DNA from: Opitutaceae bacterium
Lineage (GTDB): Bacteria > Verrucomicrobiota > Verrucomicrobiia > Opitutales > Opitutaceae
Reading direction: 5' to 3'
DNA: 64,000 bases
Assembly (NCBI GenBank): GCA_015075305.1
Contig: JABTUS010000003.1
Span: 310,001 to 374,000, forward strand
Shown here one piece after another: positions 52,806 to 63,400 of the stretch (its first letter is position 1; every line of letters starts with the position of its first letter). The position numbers and the translations under genes are program-made. The notes beneath the pieces were generated by a model. That model saw only the letters and a program-made list of their open reading frames with translations. It had not been told where the DNA came from and did not search any database.

Positions 52806-52933
52806 CGAAGCGTGCAAAGTACCGCTTTCGGAGCCGCCGGTCAACTGCGCCGAATGATCAATGTAAACGTTTTTCAGGCGCCGTGTTATATCGCAATACG
52901 ATGCAATCGATTGTCCGGTCGATCTACGACCTA

Positions 52934-54136
52934 GTGTTCTGTTGCTGAAATGACTAGACTTAAAAGTCGTTATCGTTCAACCTGCAAGCATGAGCAGGAA
53001 ACCGACGATTCTGACGGTCACGGCAGACCAACGTGGCGTTTTGGAGCGCTGGGTGGGCGCGCACGGTACGCCCCAGCAGGTGGTGAAGCGCTGCCGGATC
53101 ATTTTGCGCAAGGCCGAAGGGCTGGACGATGCCACGATTGCGGAGGAGCTGGAGGTGAACCGGCACACCTGCCGGCTGTGGCGCCAGCGCTTTGTGTCCG
53201 CAGGTCCGCAAGGATTGTGGGACGTGGCGAATGGCCGCGGGCGCAAGCCGCGCCGAGGGCTGGCGAAAAGGATCGTCGAAGCGACGCTGCACACGAAGCC
53301 GCCGGGGCGGACGCACTGGAGCGCGCGAACCCTGGCGAAGGCGCAGGGCGTGCATGCGAGCACAGTCGCGCGTATCTGGCAGGAGCATGGGTTGCAGCCG
53401 CACCGACAGGAGACGTTCAAACTCTCCCGCGATCCACAGTTTGTGCCCAAACTGCTCGATGTGGTGGGCGTTTACCTCAACCCACCGCAAAACGCGGTGG
53501 TGCTCTGCGTGGACGAGAAAAGCCAGATTCAGGCGCTGGATCGCACGCAACCAGGCCTGCCGCTGAAGCGCGGTCGCTGCGGCACCTGGACGCACGACTA
53601 CGTGCGCCATGGCACGACCACGCTGTTTGCCGCATTGAACGTGGCCGCCGGCAAGATCAGCGGCCACTGCTTCCCGCGCCACCGGCACATCGAGTTCCTG
53701 AAGTTCCTGCGACAAATCGACGCGGAATATGCCGAGGCGGACGAGCTCCATCTTATCGTCGACAATTACGGCACCCACAAACACGAGCGGGTGCAGCGCT
53801 GGCTCGCCCGGCGTCCACGCTTCAAACTGCACTTCATTCCCACCAGTTCGAGCTGGCTCAATCTGGTGGAGCGCTGGTTTGCCGAACTCACCGGCAAGGC
53901 GGTGCGTCGCGGCAGCTTCTCCAGTGTTCCCGATCTGATCAACTCGATCACCCGCTTCATCGAGCAATGGAACCAGGAGCCCACGCCATTTGTTTGGACC
54001 GCCAAGGCGGAGGACATCCTTGCCAGGATCGAACGCTGTCGTCGCCGGCTCGAGGCCATCCAGCCCGGTTGCACCCGGCGAAAGCCGCGCAAGAAGGCCG
54101 CATGATATATGTATAGTCATTTCCGCGACAGAACAC
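52934..54136 (+). mobile_element. IS630-family insertion sequence, complete
   Basis: 1203 bases bounded by imperfect terminal inverted repeats: GTGTTCTGTTGCTGAAATGA at the left end and, read inward on the other strand, GTGTTCTGTCGCGGAAATGA at the right (3 differences in 20). Both ends abut the dinucleotide TA (52932-52933 and 54137-54138), the duplicated target typical of IS630/Tc1-mariner elements. A full transposase lies inside. It is inserted in the last codons of the SNF2 gene, read from the other strand. Intact ends suggest recent movement. Confidence 0.93.
52990..54105 (+). CDS. IS630-family transposase
   Basis: 371 residues. An N-terminal double helix-turn-helix ('GLDDATIAEELEVNRHTCRLW' type, then a winged-helix part about residues 90-145) precedes the DDE domain. 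The acidic triad is D175 ('LCVDEKSQIQ'), D258 ('LIVDNYGTHK') and E294 ('SSSWLNLVERWF'), the IS630 D-D-E arrangement. The C-terminus is lysine/arginine rich. The frame is intact, so the element may be active. Confidence 0.95.
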   Translation: MSRKPTILTVTADQRGVLERWVGAHGTPQQVVKRCRIILRKAEGLDDATIAEELEVNRHTCRLWRQRFVSAGPQGLWDVANGRGRKPRRGLAKRIVEATLHTKPPGRTHWSARTLAKAQGVHASTVARIWQEHGLQPHRQETFKLSRDPQFVPKLLDVVGVYLNPPQNAVVLCVDEKSQIQALDRTQPGLPLKRGRCGTWTHDYVRHGTTTLFAALNVAAGKISGHCFPRHRHIEFLKFLRQIDAEYAEADELHLIVDNYGTHKHERVQRWLARRPRFKLHFIPTSSSWLNLVERWFAELTGKAVRRGSFSSVPDLINSITRFIEQWNQEPTPFVWTAKAEDILARIERCRRRLEAIQPGCTRRKPRKKAA

Positions 54137-56864
54137 TAGTGCGTGCGGCGGGAGACAGTGAAGTGCAGACGCGGTCGAGTGTGTCGAGCAGTTCCATTGA
54201 GGGCGCGGCGGAGTCGTTCAGAAAGGAATCGACCCGTGTGCGACTGCCGCCCCAGTGTGCTGCGATGGCGGACGGCAGCGCGCGTTCGACGGCCGCGGGG
54301 GGATTGAGTCGCGCACGGATGGCCAGCGCCTGGTTGATGCAGTCGATCGCCTGGCGCGCGGCCTGGGAAGTTTCCTGCTGGAAGGTGTCTGCGTCAGCTC
54401 CGAGCAGGCGGGCCAGCTTGAGTTGTTTTTGCGCCCGCTCGATCTGCTCGGTCAGGCGCGCGGTTTCGACGGCATTGAGCGGCGGTGGAGCGTGGGGATC
54501 CGGCTCGAGCGTGCGGGTGGCGCCGCCGGTGCGCTGCATGAGTCCGCTCGCCTCAAGCGCCGCGAGCGCGTCCGCGGTTGCGCGGTCGAGCAGGACAAGT
54601 TTCGGCATGGCGCCATTTTTCCGACCGAATACTTCGCCAATGATTTCGGAAAGCGATTCGCGTGCGGGCTCCACGCCTCTTTCGACGACGACGTAGAGGG
54701 TGATTGTCGCGGGATTGCCGGAGATGCGCTCCTCGCAGGCGAGCAGCTCCGGGCCGAGAGCGGCATGCGCCAGCGCGCCGAAGGCGCGCGACGGATCAGC
54801 CGGCGCGGCGGGTCTGCCGGTGGGGGTGGGTGCGATCATCTGCTTCACACGCTCCAGCAGGGCGCTGTTGCCACGCACCGGCATGCGCGAAAGCCCACCT
54901 TTCCCGTCAAGCACTCCGTCGGCCAGGCCCTGCTTGGCGGCGAGGGTTGCGAGCATGCGGTGCTCGATGGTGTTCTCGGCGATGAGATTGATCACGGTGA
55001 CCGGCCGGCTCTGGTGCTTGCGCCAGGCGCGCGCCACGCGCTGCTCGTAGCGAGCGGGGTTCCACGGCAGATCGCAGTTGATGACGACGCTCGCGACCTG
55101 AAGATTGAGTCCGACGCCGCCCGATTCGGAGCACAGGAAGACGCGGCAGTTGGGATCGTTCTTGAAGCGCAGGATCTCGGCGCGGCGCACGTTCTGGGGA
55201 ATGCCGCCGGTGTGTCTGGCGTGCGCGATTTTTCGGCGAGTGAGCAACTGGGCGACCAGTTCGAGCATGCGCACCCACTCGGAAAAGACGATGACCTTCA
55301 CGCCGTCCTCGGAGAGGGCCGTCGCAATGACCTCATCGAGCTCACGCAGCTTGGGGCATTCACCGCCGTCCTCGGGGTCGCCGGAGAGAATGTACGGGGT
55401 GTCGCACAGCATGCGCATCATCGCCAGCTCGCGCAGCAGCTTCTGCTGCTCGCGTGGCAGCAGCGCGCGCCGCTGGCTGATGGCGACGAGTCCGGCGACC
55501 TGCTGCTCGTGGGAGGCGTAGTGGCTGCGCTGCGCGTCGGACATGGCGACGTAGCGATGGATGTCCTGGCGGCTGGGCAGCTCGTTTTCGACATCGTGCT
55601 TCCTGCGCCGGAGCATGAGCGGCTTCAGGGTGGCCCGAAGCTTGTCTAGGTTCCGGTAGGCGGAGGGGCGTCCGCGATCGTCGAACTCGTAGTACTCGCG
55701 ATTGAAGCGGAACAGCGGGCCGAGCACGGTCGGGTCGAGGAAGTCGATGATCGAGTAGAGCTCGTCGATGCGGTTCTCGATGGGTGTTCCCGTGAGCACG
55801 AAGGCGAAGCGGCTGCTGAGTCGCTTGATCGACTGCGCGGTCTGCGAGTTCCAGGTCTTGATGCGCTGGGCCTCGTCGAGCACGACGACGTCCGGTCGCA
55901 GGTGTTTGTTGATTTCGAGAACATCCGCGCGCGCCTGCTCGTAGTTGGCCAGGGTGAAGAAGGCGGGGTTCTCGTAGGATTGCCTGCGGGCCACGTGATT
56001 GCCCTGGACGATCTGGCTGGGCAAGGTGGTGAAGCGCTGGATCTGCTCCTGCCACTCGCCCTTGAGGGATGCGGGCGTGATCACGAGCACGCGTTGAACG
56101 AGTCCGATGCGGTGGAGCAGGGCGCATGCGGCGATGGCCTGGATGGTTTTTCCCAGGCCCATTTCGTCGGCGAGCAGGGCGCGTTCGGTGAACGCCAGGT
56201 GCAGCATGCCCTCACGCTGGTAGGGGAAAAGCGGGACTGTGGTTTCGCTGACCGGGTAGGCGCCGGTCTGGACCTTCTGTTCGTAGTCCCGCCGCAGCCG
56301 GCTGCGCTCGCTGCCGCGGCGGCGGCTGTCGAGCCAGGGGGGGATGTCCTGCGAAAGACGGACCTGCGGCAGCGGGTTCAGCGTGAGGTCGGTCACCAAC
56401 TGACCCGCAGCGGCGGGATTTCGCAGCTCGCCTTCGGAGGTGAAGGCGGCGCGCAGCCGCGGGGGAAGCTGGTCGAGTCCGCGCTCGATGCGAAGCGACT
56501 GGATCGAGGCATCCGGGACCACCTCTATCCGTGACGAACCCCTGGCCTTGGCCATCGAGAAAGTGCGCGCCCCGGTTTTTTCGAGGTGAATGAGCACGGC
56601 CTCGACGTGTTTGCAGGTGGCCAGGCCATTGATCCGGAAATCGACGCATGTGCACGAGAAGTGGCGCTCCTTGATGTCACGAATCTCGACGTCGTAGGTG
56701 AAACCGCTCTTGGACTGAACGCGGAAATTGCCAAAGACCGGGTGATTCGGCGTGCGGTTTTCGATGCCGGGATTCTCGTCGCGGGCGCGCTGGCGGCGGC
56801 GCTCGATCTCGTCCTGGTCCGTTGTGCGCCAGTCGTGGGTGGGAGGGGCGGATTTGGAATCCAT
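54117..56864 (-). CDS. SNF2-family helicase with SWIM zinc finger; C-terminus altered by IS
   Basis: 915 residues from the ATG at 56864 (the frame is open to 57071, but that part crosses the purB 5' region). A SWIM-type zinc motif C71-x-C73...C84-x-H86 is followed by a SNF2 ATPase: Walker A 'ADEMGLGKT' at 232-240, 'VVLDEAQRIK' near 330, 'LTGTPIENR', and the helicase C domain with 'ESGGVGLNLQVASVVI' and 'RYEQRVARAWR'. The family remodels protein-DNA complexes or acts at stalled replication and repair. The last residues 'SVLSRK' and the stop are read from the right inverted repeat of the IS. Removing the IS and one TA gives an ending R-T-R-S-stop, so function is probably kept. Confidence 0.9.
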   Translation of the reverse strand: MDSKSAPPTHDWRTTDQDEIERRRQRARDENPGIENRTPNHPVFGNFRVQSKSGFTYDVEIRDIKERHFSCTCVDFRINGLATCKHVEAVLIHLEKTGARTFSMAKARGSSRIEVVPDASIQSLRIERGLDQLPPRLRAAFTSEGELRNPAAAGQLVTDLTLNPLPQVRLSQDIPPWLDSRRRGSERSRLRRDYEQKVQTGAYPVSETTVPLFPYQREGMLHLAFTERALLADEMGLGKTIQAIAACALLHRIGLVQRVLVITPASLKGEWQEQIQRFTTLPSQIVQGNHVARRQSYENPAFFTLANYEQARADVLEINKHLRPDVVVLDEAQRIKTWNSQTAQSIKRLSSRFAFVLTGTPIENRIDELYSIIDFLDPTVLGPLFRFNREYYEFDDRGRPSAYRNLDKLRATLKPLMLRRRKHDVENELPSRQDIHRYVAMSDAQRSHYASHEQQVAGLVAISQRRALLPREQQKLLRELAMMRMLCDTPYILSGDPEDGGECPKLRELDEVIATALSEDGVKVIVFSEWVRMLELVAQLLTRRKIAHARHTGGIPQNVRRAEILRFKNDPNCRVFLCSESGGVGLNLQVASVVINCDLPWNPARYEQRVARAWRKHQSRPVTVINLIAENTIEHRMLATLAAKQGLADGVLDGKGGLSRMPVRGNSALLERVKQMIAPTPTGRPAAPADPSRAFGALAHAALGPELLACEERISGNPATITLYVVVERGVEPARESLSEIIGEVFGRKNGAMPKLVLLDRATADALAALEASGLMQRTGGATRTLEPDPHAPPPLNAVETARLTEQIERAQKQLKLARLLGADADTFQQETSQAARQAIDCINQALAIRARLNPPAAVERALPSAIAAHWGGSRTRVDSFLNDSAAPSMELLDTLDRVCTSLSPAARTSVLSRK

Positions 56865-57006
56865 GGGAAGGGAAGCGTTTGACGTCGCGGTGGAACGGTC
56901 AAGAGCCGAGCCTTGGAGCGCCTGGGTTTTGGGCACCCGGAAGACGGCCGAACTGTGGGAGGTATGCCGACCGGAGCGCTTTGCGGTCGCCAAGTTGCGG
57001 GATGCC

Positions 57007-58476
57007 ATGTCACGATGGGATTTTCCCGTGAGTGCATCCACCACCGCTGAATCCTCTGCCGTCCTTCCCAACGTACTTGCCGAACGTTACGCATCGCCGG
57101 CGCTCCGCGCACTATGGTCTCCCGCGGGCCGCATTGCGATCGAGCGGGACTATTGGATCGCGGTGATGAAGGCGCAGCGGGAGCTTGGCGTGGCGATACC
57201 GGCGGAGGCGATTGCGCAGTATGAGGAGGTGAAGGACAGGATTGACGTCGCCAGCATCGATGCGCGGGAGCGGACGTCGCTGCACGACGTGAAGGCGAGG
57301 ATCGAGGAGTTCAACGCATTGGCGGGCCGTGAATTCATCCACCTCGGGCTGACGAGTCGCGACCTCACGGAGAACGTGGAGCAGCTCCAGTTGGTGCGCA
57401 GCATCGGCGTGTTTCGCATGAAGACGGCGGCGGCGCTGCTGGCGATGTCGCGGCGCGCGAAGGAATTTCGCGGCGTGCTGCTCACGGGCCGGACGCACAA
57501 TGTCCCGGCGCAGCCGACCACGCTCGGCAAGCGCTTCGCGATGTTCGGACAGGAGCTGCTGCAGGCGTTTTGTCGCCTGGAGGAGCTGCATACCCGTTAT
57601 CCCGTGCGCGGGCTGAAAGGGGCGGTGGGCACGCAGCTCGACCAGCTCACGCTGCTCGGCGGCGACGCGAGGAAGGTGGCGCGACTGGAGAGGCGCGTGC
57701 TGGCGCACCTCGGATTCAAGCGCGCACTTTTCGCGGTGGGGCAGGTCTATCCGCGCAGTCTCGATTTCGAGGTGGTATCGGCGCTTCACCAGATCGGTGC
57801 GGCTGCGGCCAGTTTCGCGACCACCCTGCGGCTGATGGCCGGCCAGGGGTTGCTGACGGAGGGTTTTCAAAAAGGGCAGGTCGGCTCCTCGGCGATGCCG
57901 CACAAGGTGAACGCGCGAAACTGCGAGCGCATCTGCGGGTTCTCGACGATCCTGTCGGGATACGTGACGATGACAGCGGCGCTGGCGGGGCATCAATGGA
58001 ATGAAGGCGATGTCTCCTGCTCGGTGGTGAGGCGCGTGGCGCTGCCGGATGCGTGTTTTGCGCTCGACGGACTTTTGGAGACACTGCTGACGGTGCTGTC
58101 GCAGCTGGACGTCTTTCCGGCGGCAATTGCGGCGGAGAACGAGCGCGAACTTCCGTTTCTTGCGACCACGACGATCCTGATGGAGGCGGTGAAGGCGGGC
58201 GCGGGGCGGGAGACGGCGCACGCCGCGATCAAGGAGCATGCGCTGGCGACGGCGAAGGCGCTGCGTTCGGGCGAAGGTGACACCGACATGTTGAAGCGAC
58301 TTGCGGGAGACAAGAGGCTCGGACTCTCTCGCGCGCACCTGAGCCGGGTGCTGGCGGATACCAGGCGATTTGTCGGGGCGGCTCCGCAGCAGGTGGATGA
58401 ATTTGTCAAAACGGTTGCGGCTGCGACGCGGAGGGTCAAGGGGGCGGCCGCTTATCAGCCGGGACGCCTGATCTGA
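57007..58476 (+). CDS. purB: Adenylosuccinate lyase
   Basis: 489 residues from the ATG at 57007; a GTG at 57028 is an alternative. 'EFIHLGLTSRDLTENVEQLQ', 'GRTHNVPAQPTTLGKRFAMF' and the superfamily signature 'VGSSAMPHKVNARNCE' are present. The enzyme removes fumarate from SAICAR and adenylosuccinate in purine synthesis. It is divergent from the SNF2 gene, with 142 bases between starts. It is close to the usual length for the longer bacterial PurB type. Confidence 0.92.
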   Translation: MSRWDFPVSASTTAESSAVLPNVLAERYASPALRALWSPAGRIAIERDYWIAVMKAQRELGVAIPAEAIAQYEEVKDRIDVASIDARERTSLHDVKARIEEFNALAGREFIHLGLTSRDLTENVEQLQLVRSIGVFRMKTAAALLAMSRRAKEFRGVLLTGRTHNVPAQPTTLGKRFAMFGQELLQAFCRLEELHTRYPVRGLKGAVGTQLDQLTLLGGDARKVARLERRVLAHLGFKRALFAVGQVYPRSLDFEVVSALHQIGAAAASFATTLRLMAGQGLLTEGFQKGQVGSSAMPHKVNARNCERICGFSTILSGYVTMTAALAGHQWNEGDVSCSVVRRVALPDACFALDGLLETLLTVLSQLDVFPAAIAAENERELPFLATTTILMEAVKAGAGRETAHAAIKEHALATAKALRSGEGDTDMLKRLAGDKRLGLSRAHLSRVLADTRRFVGAAPQQVDEFVKTVAAATRRVKGAAAYQPGRLI

Positions 58477-58609
58477 GGGCGAAAGCGGGAGATATCCCAA
58501 GGGGAACGCCCATCTTTCGTGTCGGGGAAATTTGGGTTTGCCAGTTGGCGGGGCGGACCGCTTTGATTGTCCCTCACGTCTGTCCAATCCTTTTCAAAAA
58601 ACCACTTCT

Positions 58610-59869
58610 ATGGCTGAAGAACTCGTAGGAAACGTCCTGGTAGGCCAGTCTGGCGGCCCCACGGCTGTCATCAATGCAAGCCTCGCGGGCGTCGTCTCAG
58701 AAGCGCTCAATCACGAGTGCATCGAAGAGGTCTATGGAACGCTGAACGGGGTTCTGGGCATCCTTCAGGAGGATTTGATCGATCTTGCTGCGGAGTCGCA
58801 GCAGGCCATTCGCGGCCTGCGCCACACCCCCGGCGCCGCGTTGGGGACGGTGCGGTACAAGCTGAAGAAGCAGCAGGATTTTGAGCGCGTGCTCGAGGTT
58901 TTCAAGGCGCACAACATACGCTATTTCTTCTATGCGGGCGGCAATGACTCGCAGGACACGGCCGACAAGATTTCGAAGCTTGCGCAGCAGCAGGGGTATG
59001 AACTGCGCGTGATCGGGGTGCCGAAGACGATCGACAACGACCTGGTCGTGACGGACCACTGCCCGGGCTACGGATCGGTTATCAAGTACATTTCGACTAC
59101 GATCCGGGAGGTCGCGTGCGACAATGCGGCGATGGGCCAGCATGATCTGGTGCAGATCGTGGAGGTGATGGGACGCAATGCCGGGTGGATTGCCGCGGGC
59201 GCCGCGCTGGCGAAGCGCCGCGATCACCCGCACGATGCGCCGCACATCATCCTTTTGCCCGAGGTGCCGTTTTCTGGAGAGAAGTTTGTCGAGGATGTGA
59301 AGCGGGTGCTCAAGCGTGAGCGCTACTGCCTCGTTGTCGTTGGAGAAGGCCTTGTCGATGCGGATGGCAACTACGTTGCCGCGGGAGACAAGACCGATGC
59401 GTTCGGCCATGCGCAGCTTGGCGGCGCGGCGGAGTTTCTTCAGGGCCTCGTCGAGGAGGGCGTGCCGGGAGTCAAGGCGCGCACGCTCAAGTTCGGCATG
59501 GCGCAGCGCGCGGCGGCGCACTGTTCATCGAAGGCGGACAATGATGAGGCGTTTCTCGCCGGGCAGGCGGCTGTGCGTGCGGCGGTGAGCGGGCAGACCG
59601 ACAAGATGGTCACCCTCATTCGTGGCGACGGCGACCATTATTCGGTCGAAACAGGCCTTGCTCCCCTGAGCGAGATCGCCAACGGCGTGAAGAAGCTGCC
59701 GCGCGAGTGGATCAACGAGGATGGCATTTCGATGAACTTCCAGTTTCTCCGGTATGCACAGCCCTTGATCCAGGGCGAGGTGGGCGTTCCCTATGAGAAC
59801 GGCCTTCCCGCGTTTGCGCAGCTCGACAAACGGCGGGTCGAGAAGATGCTGCCGGCCTACGAGACCTGA
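58610..59869 (+). CDS. pfp: Pyrophosphate-dependent 6-phosphofructokinase
   Basis: 419 residues from the ATG at 58610. 'GNVLVGQSGGPTAVINASL' starts the fold. Two diagnostic residues show PPi rather than ATP use: aspartate in 'GGNDS' (110-114, where ATP enzymes have G) and lysine in 'PKTIDND' (138-144, where ATP enzymes have G). 'VEVMGRNAGWIA' completes the substrate site. It phosphorylates fructose-6-phosphate reversibly in the cytoplasm. It would take the fructose-6-phosphate released by the transaldolase at 30242, though the two are not linked genetically. Confidence 0.92.
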   Translation: MAEELVGNVLVGQSGGPTAVINASLAGVVSEALNHECIEEVYGTLNGVLGILQEDLIDLAAESQQAIRGLRHTPGAALGTVRYKLKKQQDFERVLEVFKAHNIRYFFYAGGNDSQDTADKISKLAQQQGYELRVIGVPKTIDNDLVVTDHCPGYGSVIKYISTTIREVACDNAAMGQHDLVQIVEVMGRNAGWIAAGAALAKRRDHPHDAPHIILLPEVPFSGEKFVEDVKRVLKRERYCLVVVGEGLVDADGNYVAAGDKTDAFGHAQLGGAAEFLQGLVEEGVPGVKARTLKFGMAQRAAAHCSSKADNDEAFLAGQAAVRAAVSGQTDKMVTLIRGDGDHYSVETGLAPLSEIANGVKKLPREWINEDGISMNFQFLRYAQPLIQGEVGVPYENGLPAFAQLDKRRVEKMLPAYET

Positions 59870-59911
59870 GGCGGGTGCGGGTGGCACGCCTGCGGCGGCG
59901 GAGAGTTTAAC

Positions 59912-60402
59912 GCGAAGTCGCGGAGTTCGCGGAGAAGAGAAAGCTTGGGTCGCGTTGGAGGGGCACGCTTTGTTGTGCCCTGGGGACGCGCGTGGCGAAA
60001 CGTCGACGGAGATTTCTCACGCGGAGTCGCGGAGTTCGCGGAGAAGAGAGGGAAGGATGGTAGCGTGGATTGCCGATGGAGGGGCGCGCCTTGTCGTGCC
60101 CTGGGGACGGCGCGTGGCGAAACGGCGGCGGAAGATTAAACGCGAAGGCACGAGGACGCGAAGGTGTGAGGGAGTGAGATGGAATAGGTTGGAAGGATAT
60201 GACGCGGGGCAGCGGGGTTCGCGGAGAAGAGGGGAAGCAGGAAGCGTGAATTGCAATGGGGCACGCTTTGTCGTGCCCGGATTGGGAACGATAGGGGTGT
60301 TGGGTGCGAGGCGGTGAAGTGTCGCAGGAGATTGATTGGGGAAATCACCGGCGTGGAGGCGCGACGCGCGTCCCCTGGGCATGACAAAGCATGCCCCTCC
60401 AA
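59912..60402. repeat. Composite repeat region with four REP-like palindromes
   Basis: The 592-base gap 59870-60461 is mostly repeats. A 'GTCGCGGAGTTCGCGGAGAAGAG' type word occurs at 59917, 60025 and, degenerate, near 60210. A palindromic element built on GGGCACGCTTTGTCGTGCCC stands at 59955-59990, 60075-60108, 60254-60280 and, inverted, 60369-60402. The first two copies lie in larger units repeated about 109-120 bases apart. Open frames across it are products of the repeat, not genes. Confidence 0.8.
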
Positions 60403-60461
60403 CGGAGGGGGATGCACGCGATAACGGAGCCCCGGGGGGGATGCCCCGTTCTTGATCTGAC

Positions 60462-63400
60462 TCAGAACGTGAACGTGTTGGTCAGGTACCAGCGCTTTTC
60501 GGGGGGTAGGCGCACCGTTGAGTACTCGCCCCAGGGCTGGACACCGATCGGAATCACGGAGTCGTCCGCGATGATGTTGCGCGCATTGAGCTGGACCTTC
60601 CACTTGATGCGATTTTTCCAGATCGTGCGCTCGTAGCTGACAAAGGCGTCCACGTTGGTCTCGTCGGGGGCGTAGTAGGGATGGGCGAGATCAAGGTTCA
60701 CAGTTCCGTCGGCATTGCGCGTTGAGGGATAACCTATGCCGAGTTTGTCCTGCCAGCGCACGGCACCGCCAATCGTCCAGCCTTTCAGCTTGTCGCCGAA
60801 GATGCCGCCGCGGCCGAAGGAATAGCTGGTGATCAGATTGGCGCGCCATTTGCGCTGCTCGGCGGAGGCGGAGCCCTCCGTGGCGATGGCGGTGGCGAAG
60901 GGTACCAGGATGGTGCGGTCCAGCCAGTCGCCAAAGGTCTCGACGTTGAGGGGGTCGCCTGGCAGCCAGCCGACTGGATAGGCGTTGCGTGCGCGATCGC
61001 GGAGCTGATTCCAGACCGGCGTCATGGCCGCAATGAAGGACTTCAAGAACGGCAGTGAGTTGTTCTGAATCGTTTCCTGCCTGGCCACGTTGGCGAGGAT
61101 GCGCCAACTGCGCGTCGGGTTGTAGACGATTTCAAATTCCGTGCCCTTGGCGACAAAGTCGGTGGTGTCCGTGTCGCCCGACAGGGGAACGCGTCCATTA
61201 GCTGCGAGGTTGGGGGCTGTGCCTGAAATCCCCCAGCCGTAGAGGCTGCGGAAGTTTGCCGGCAGCGGGCTGAAGAGAAGCTCAATGTCAGCGTTGCGCA
61301 TGGCAACGAGCTGCGGATTGACGTTGCCTTCCTCACCCCAGAAATCGGCGACTTGAAGGACCGCGTTGTTGACCGCCTGTCCGAAGACCGCGGGACGAAG
61401 GCTCTGTCCCTTGACGTTGGTTTCAAACCAGTTCACCCGGAGACTCAGCTTGTTGTCGAGCAGGGACAGGTTGAAGCCGTATTCCTTCGTGTCACCCTCG
61501 GGCGAGGCGAGCGGTTCGTTGTAGGGATTCACTCGACCCCCTGAGGGCGTGAAGTTGCTGGATTGGTTGTAGAAGACGCTGAAGTCCGTGCCTGCGGGCA
61601 GGCGGATCAGCTTCTGCGGCCAGCGCAGCACGCCGCTGTACGTCATGGTTTCGCCCGCGACGTTGAACGGCGGGGTATGGGCGAAGTCGAGATCATTGAA
61701 GCCATAGTGCACCTTGCCGGGATCGTTGGGATCCGAGGGATTGGCCGTGAATGCGATGGATCGCTGGGCAAAGAAATCCTCGTCGCGGCGCCAGCCGATC
61801 AGGGACACCAGGTGATCCTGCAACCAGTAGCTTTGCAGCAGGAATGCCTGCGACTTGATGACATCGCGCTGTGCATTGCCGCCGTCGCTGATCTCCACGA
61901 GACTCGCTGGCGAGGCGACAATGGAACCCGGATCGGTGGTGCCGGCGGCGCGAACGAAGTAGCTGGCGGGCGTTGCGATGGGGCCGGCTTGGATCAGCGG
62001 AACGCGGATGGCTTCAAGCTGGAGTGGATTGTTGTTTCCAATGATCGAGGGGCCGAGGTAGATCGCAGCCCCGGGTCTGCGCGCAAAGGCGTTGATGCTC
62101 GCGGTGATGTCCCGGGCGGCGGCTCCGTCGACGGCGAAGCGGTTGCGGTAGCTGATTCCCTCGAAAGCGTTCTCCTCATAGAGCGCGGTCGCCGTATGAC
62201 GTCCCAGCCACTTTCCCAGCGTGGGACTGACATCCTTGAAGTCGTACTTGAGGAAGCCGGTCGCCCGGTAGGTCTCGCGGTCACTGTAGTTGTTGGTCCA
62301 GGTCGACTGGCCGTAGGCGACGGTGAAGGGGCGCCCGTAGTTGGGATTCATCTGGCCGGTGGGCAGCACCTTGTTGACGTCGATAAAGATGTGATTGCCG
62401 TTGTTCGACGAGAAGGCCGCATTGCGCGAGCGCCTGTCGATGCGCTGGGAGTCGTAGGCGAGTTCGACGCCGATGCGGTCCTCCCATGCGCGCTGTTCGA
62501 ACGCCGCATTGAAGGCATGGAAACTGTCGCTTTGCCGGGCCGTCTCGTCGATCATGTGGTTCTGAAAGTCGAAGGCGCTGTAGTCGGTGAAGCCCTGCAT
62601 CTTGATGCCTGCCGGCGCGAATCCAGGTTGCTGGCCTGGCATGACAAGATTGCCGACGAAGAAGGTTCCGGGAATCTGCCCGATGTTTCTGCTGACAAGA
62701 AAACGCATTTGGTCATTCGCAGTATCGCGGTTGAGCACGGCGTTGAAGGTGCCGGCTCGGACAGAGTTGGCGGCTGTACCGGTGGTAACCCGCGTCGCGC
62801 TGCGGAAGACCATGTCGGGTATGGTCGCGGAAGGACTCGAATATACTGAAAGGACCTGATCATTGATTTGATCCTGGCCGATGAGCGGACCCTCGAGTGC
62901 CGATCCAGCGGCCTGGGTGCGTGCGTTTGGGTTGACGGCTGGGTCATCATAGAATGTCCAGTCGTACCCCTGCCGGCCCGCGTCGATCCAGTAGCTCGAC
63001 ATGCTCTTGAACGGCAGCACCGTTATCGGCCGGTTGGCGTTTGTCCTGCCTGTTTCAAAGTTGGTGCGAAGCACGGTCGAGCGGAATGGCGAGTAGGTTA
63101 GCGCGCCGTAGACGCGTTCCTTCTTTTCGAAAGCGGGACGCTGGTTGAAGCGCTCCTCGTCGTGAAGCGCGGTCAGGCGCACGGCCAGCTTCTTCTTGAT
63201 CAGCACCCGGTTGAAATCGACGGTGTTGCGCAGGCTGCTGTTGTCGCCCACGCGGATTTCGACCTTGTTCTTGTTTTGATTGAGATTCGGACGAAGAAGG
63301 GTGCTTTCGACAACTCCCGCTGGGCTGCCCACTCCAAACAGAATGGAGTTTGGGCCGCGGTTGACCGTCACGCTTTCCACATTGTAGCCGTCGGTGGCGA

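Noticed and set aside
59793..60317. A 174-codon plus-strand frame after pfp
   Set aside because: It runs through the composite repeats, and its arginine/glycine-rich product simply reflects the GC-rich repeat units.
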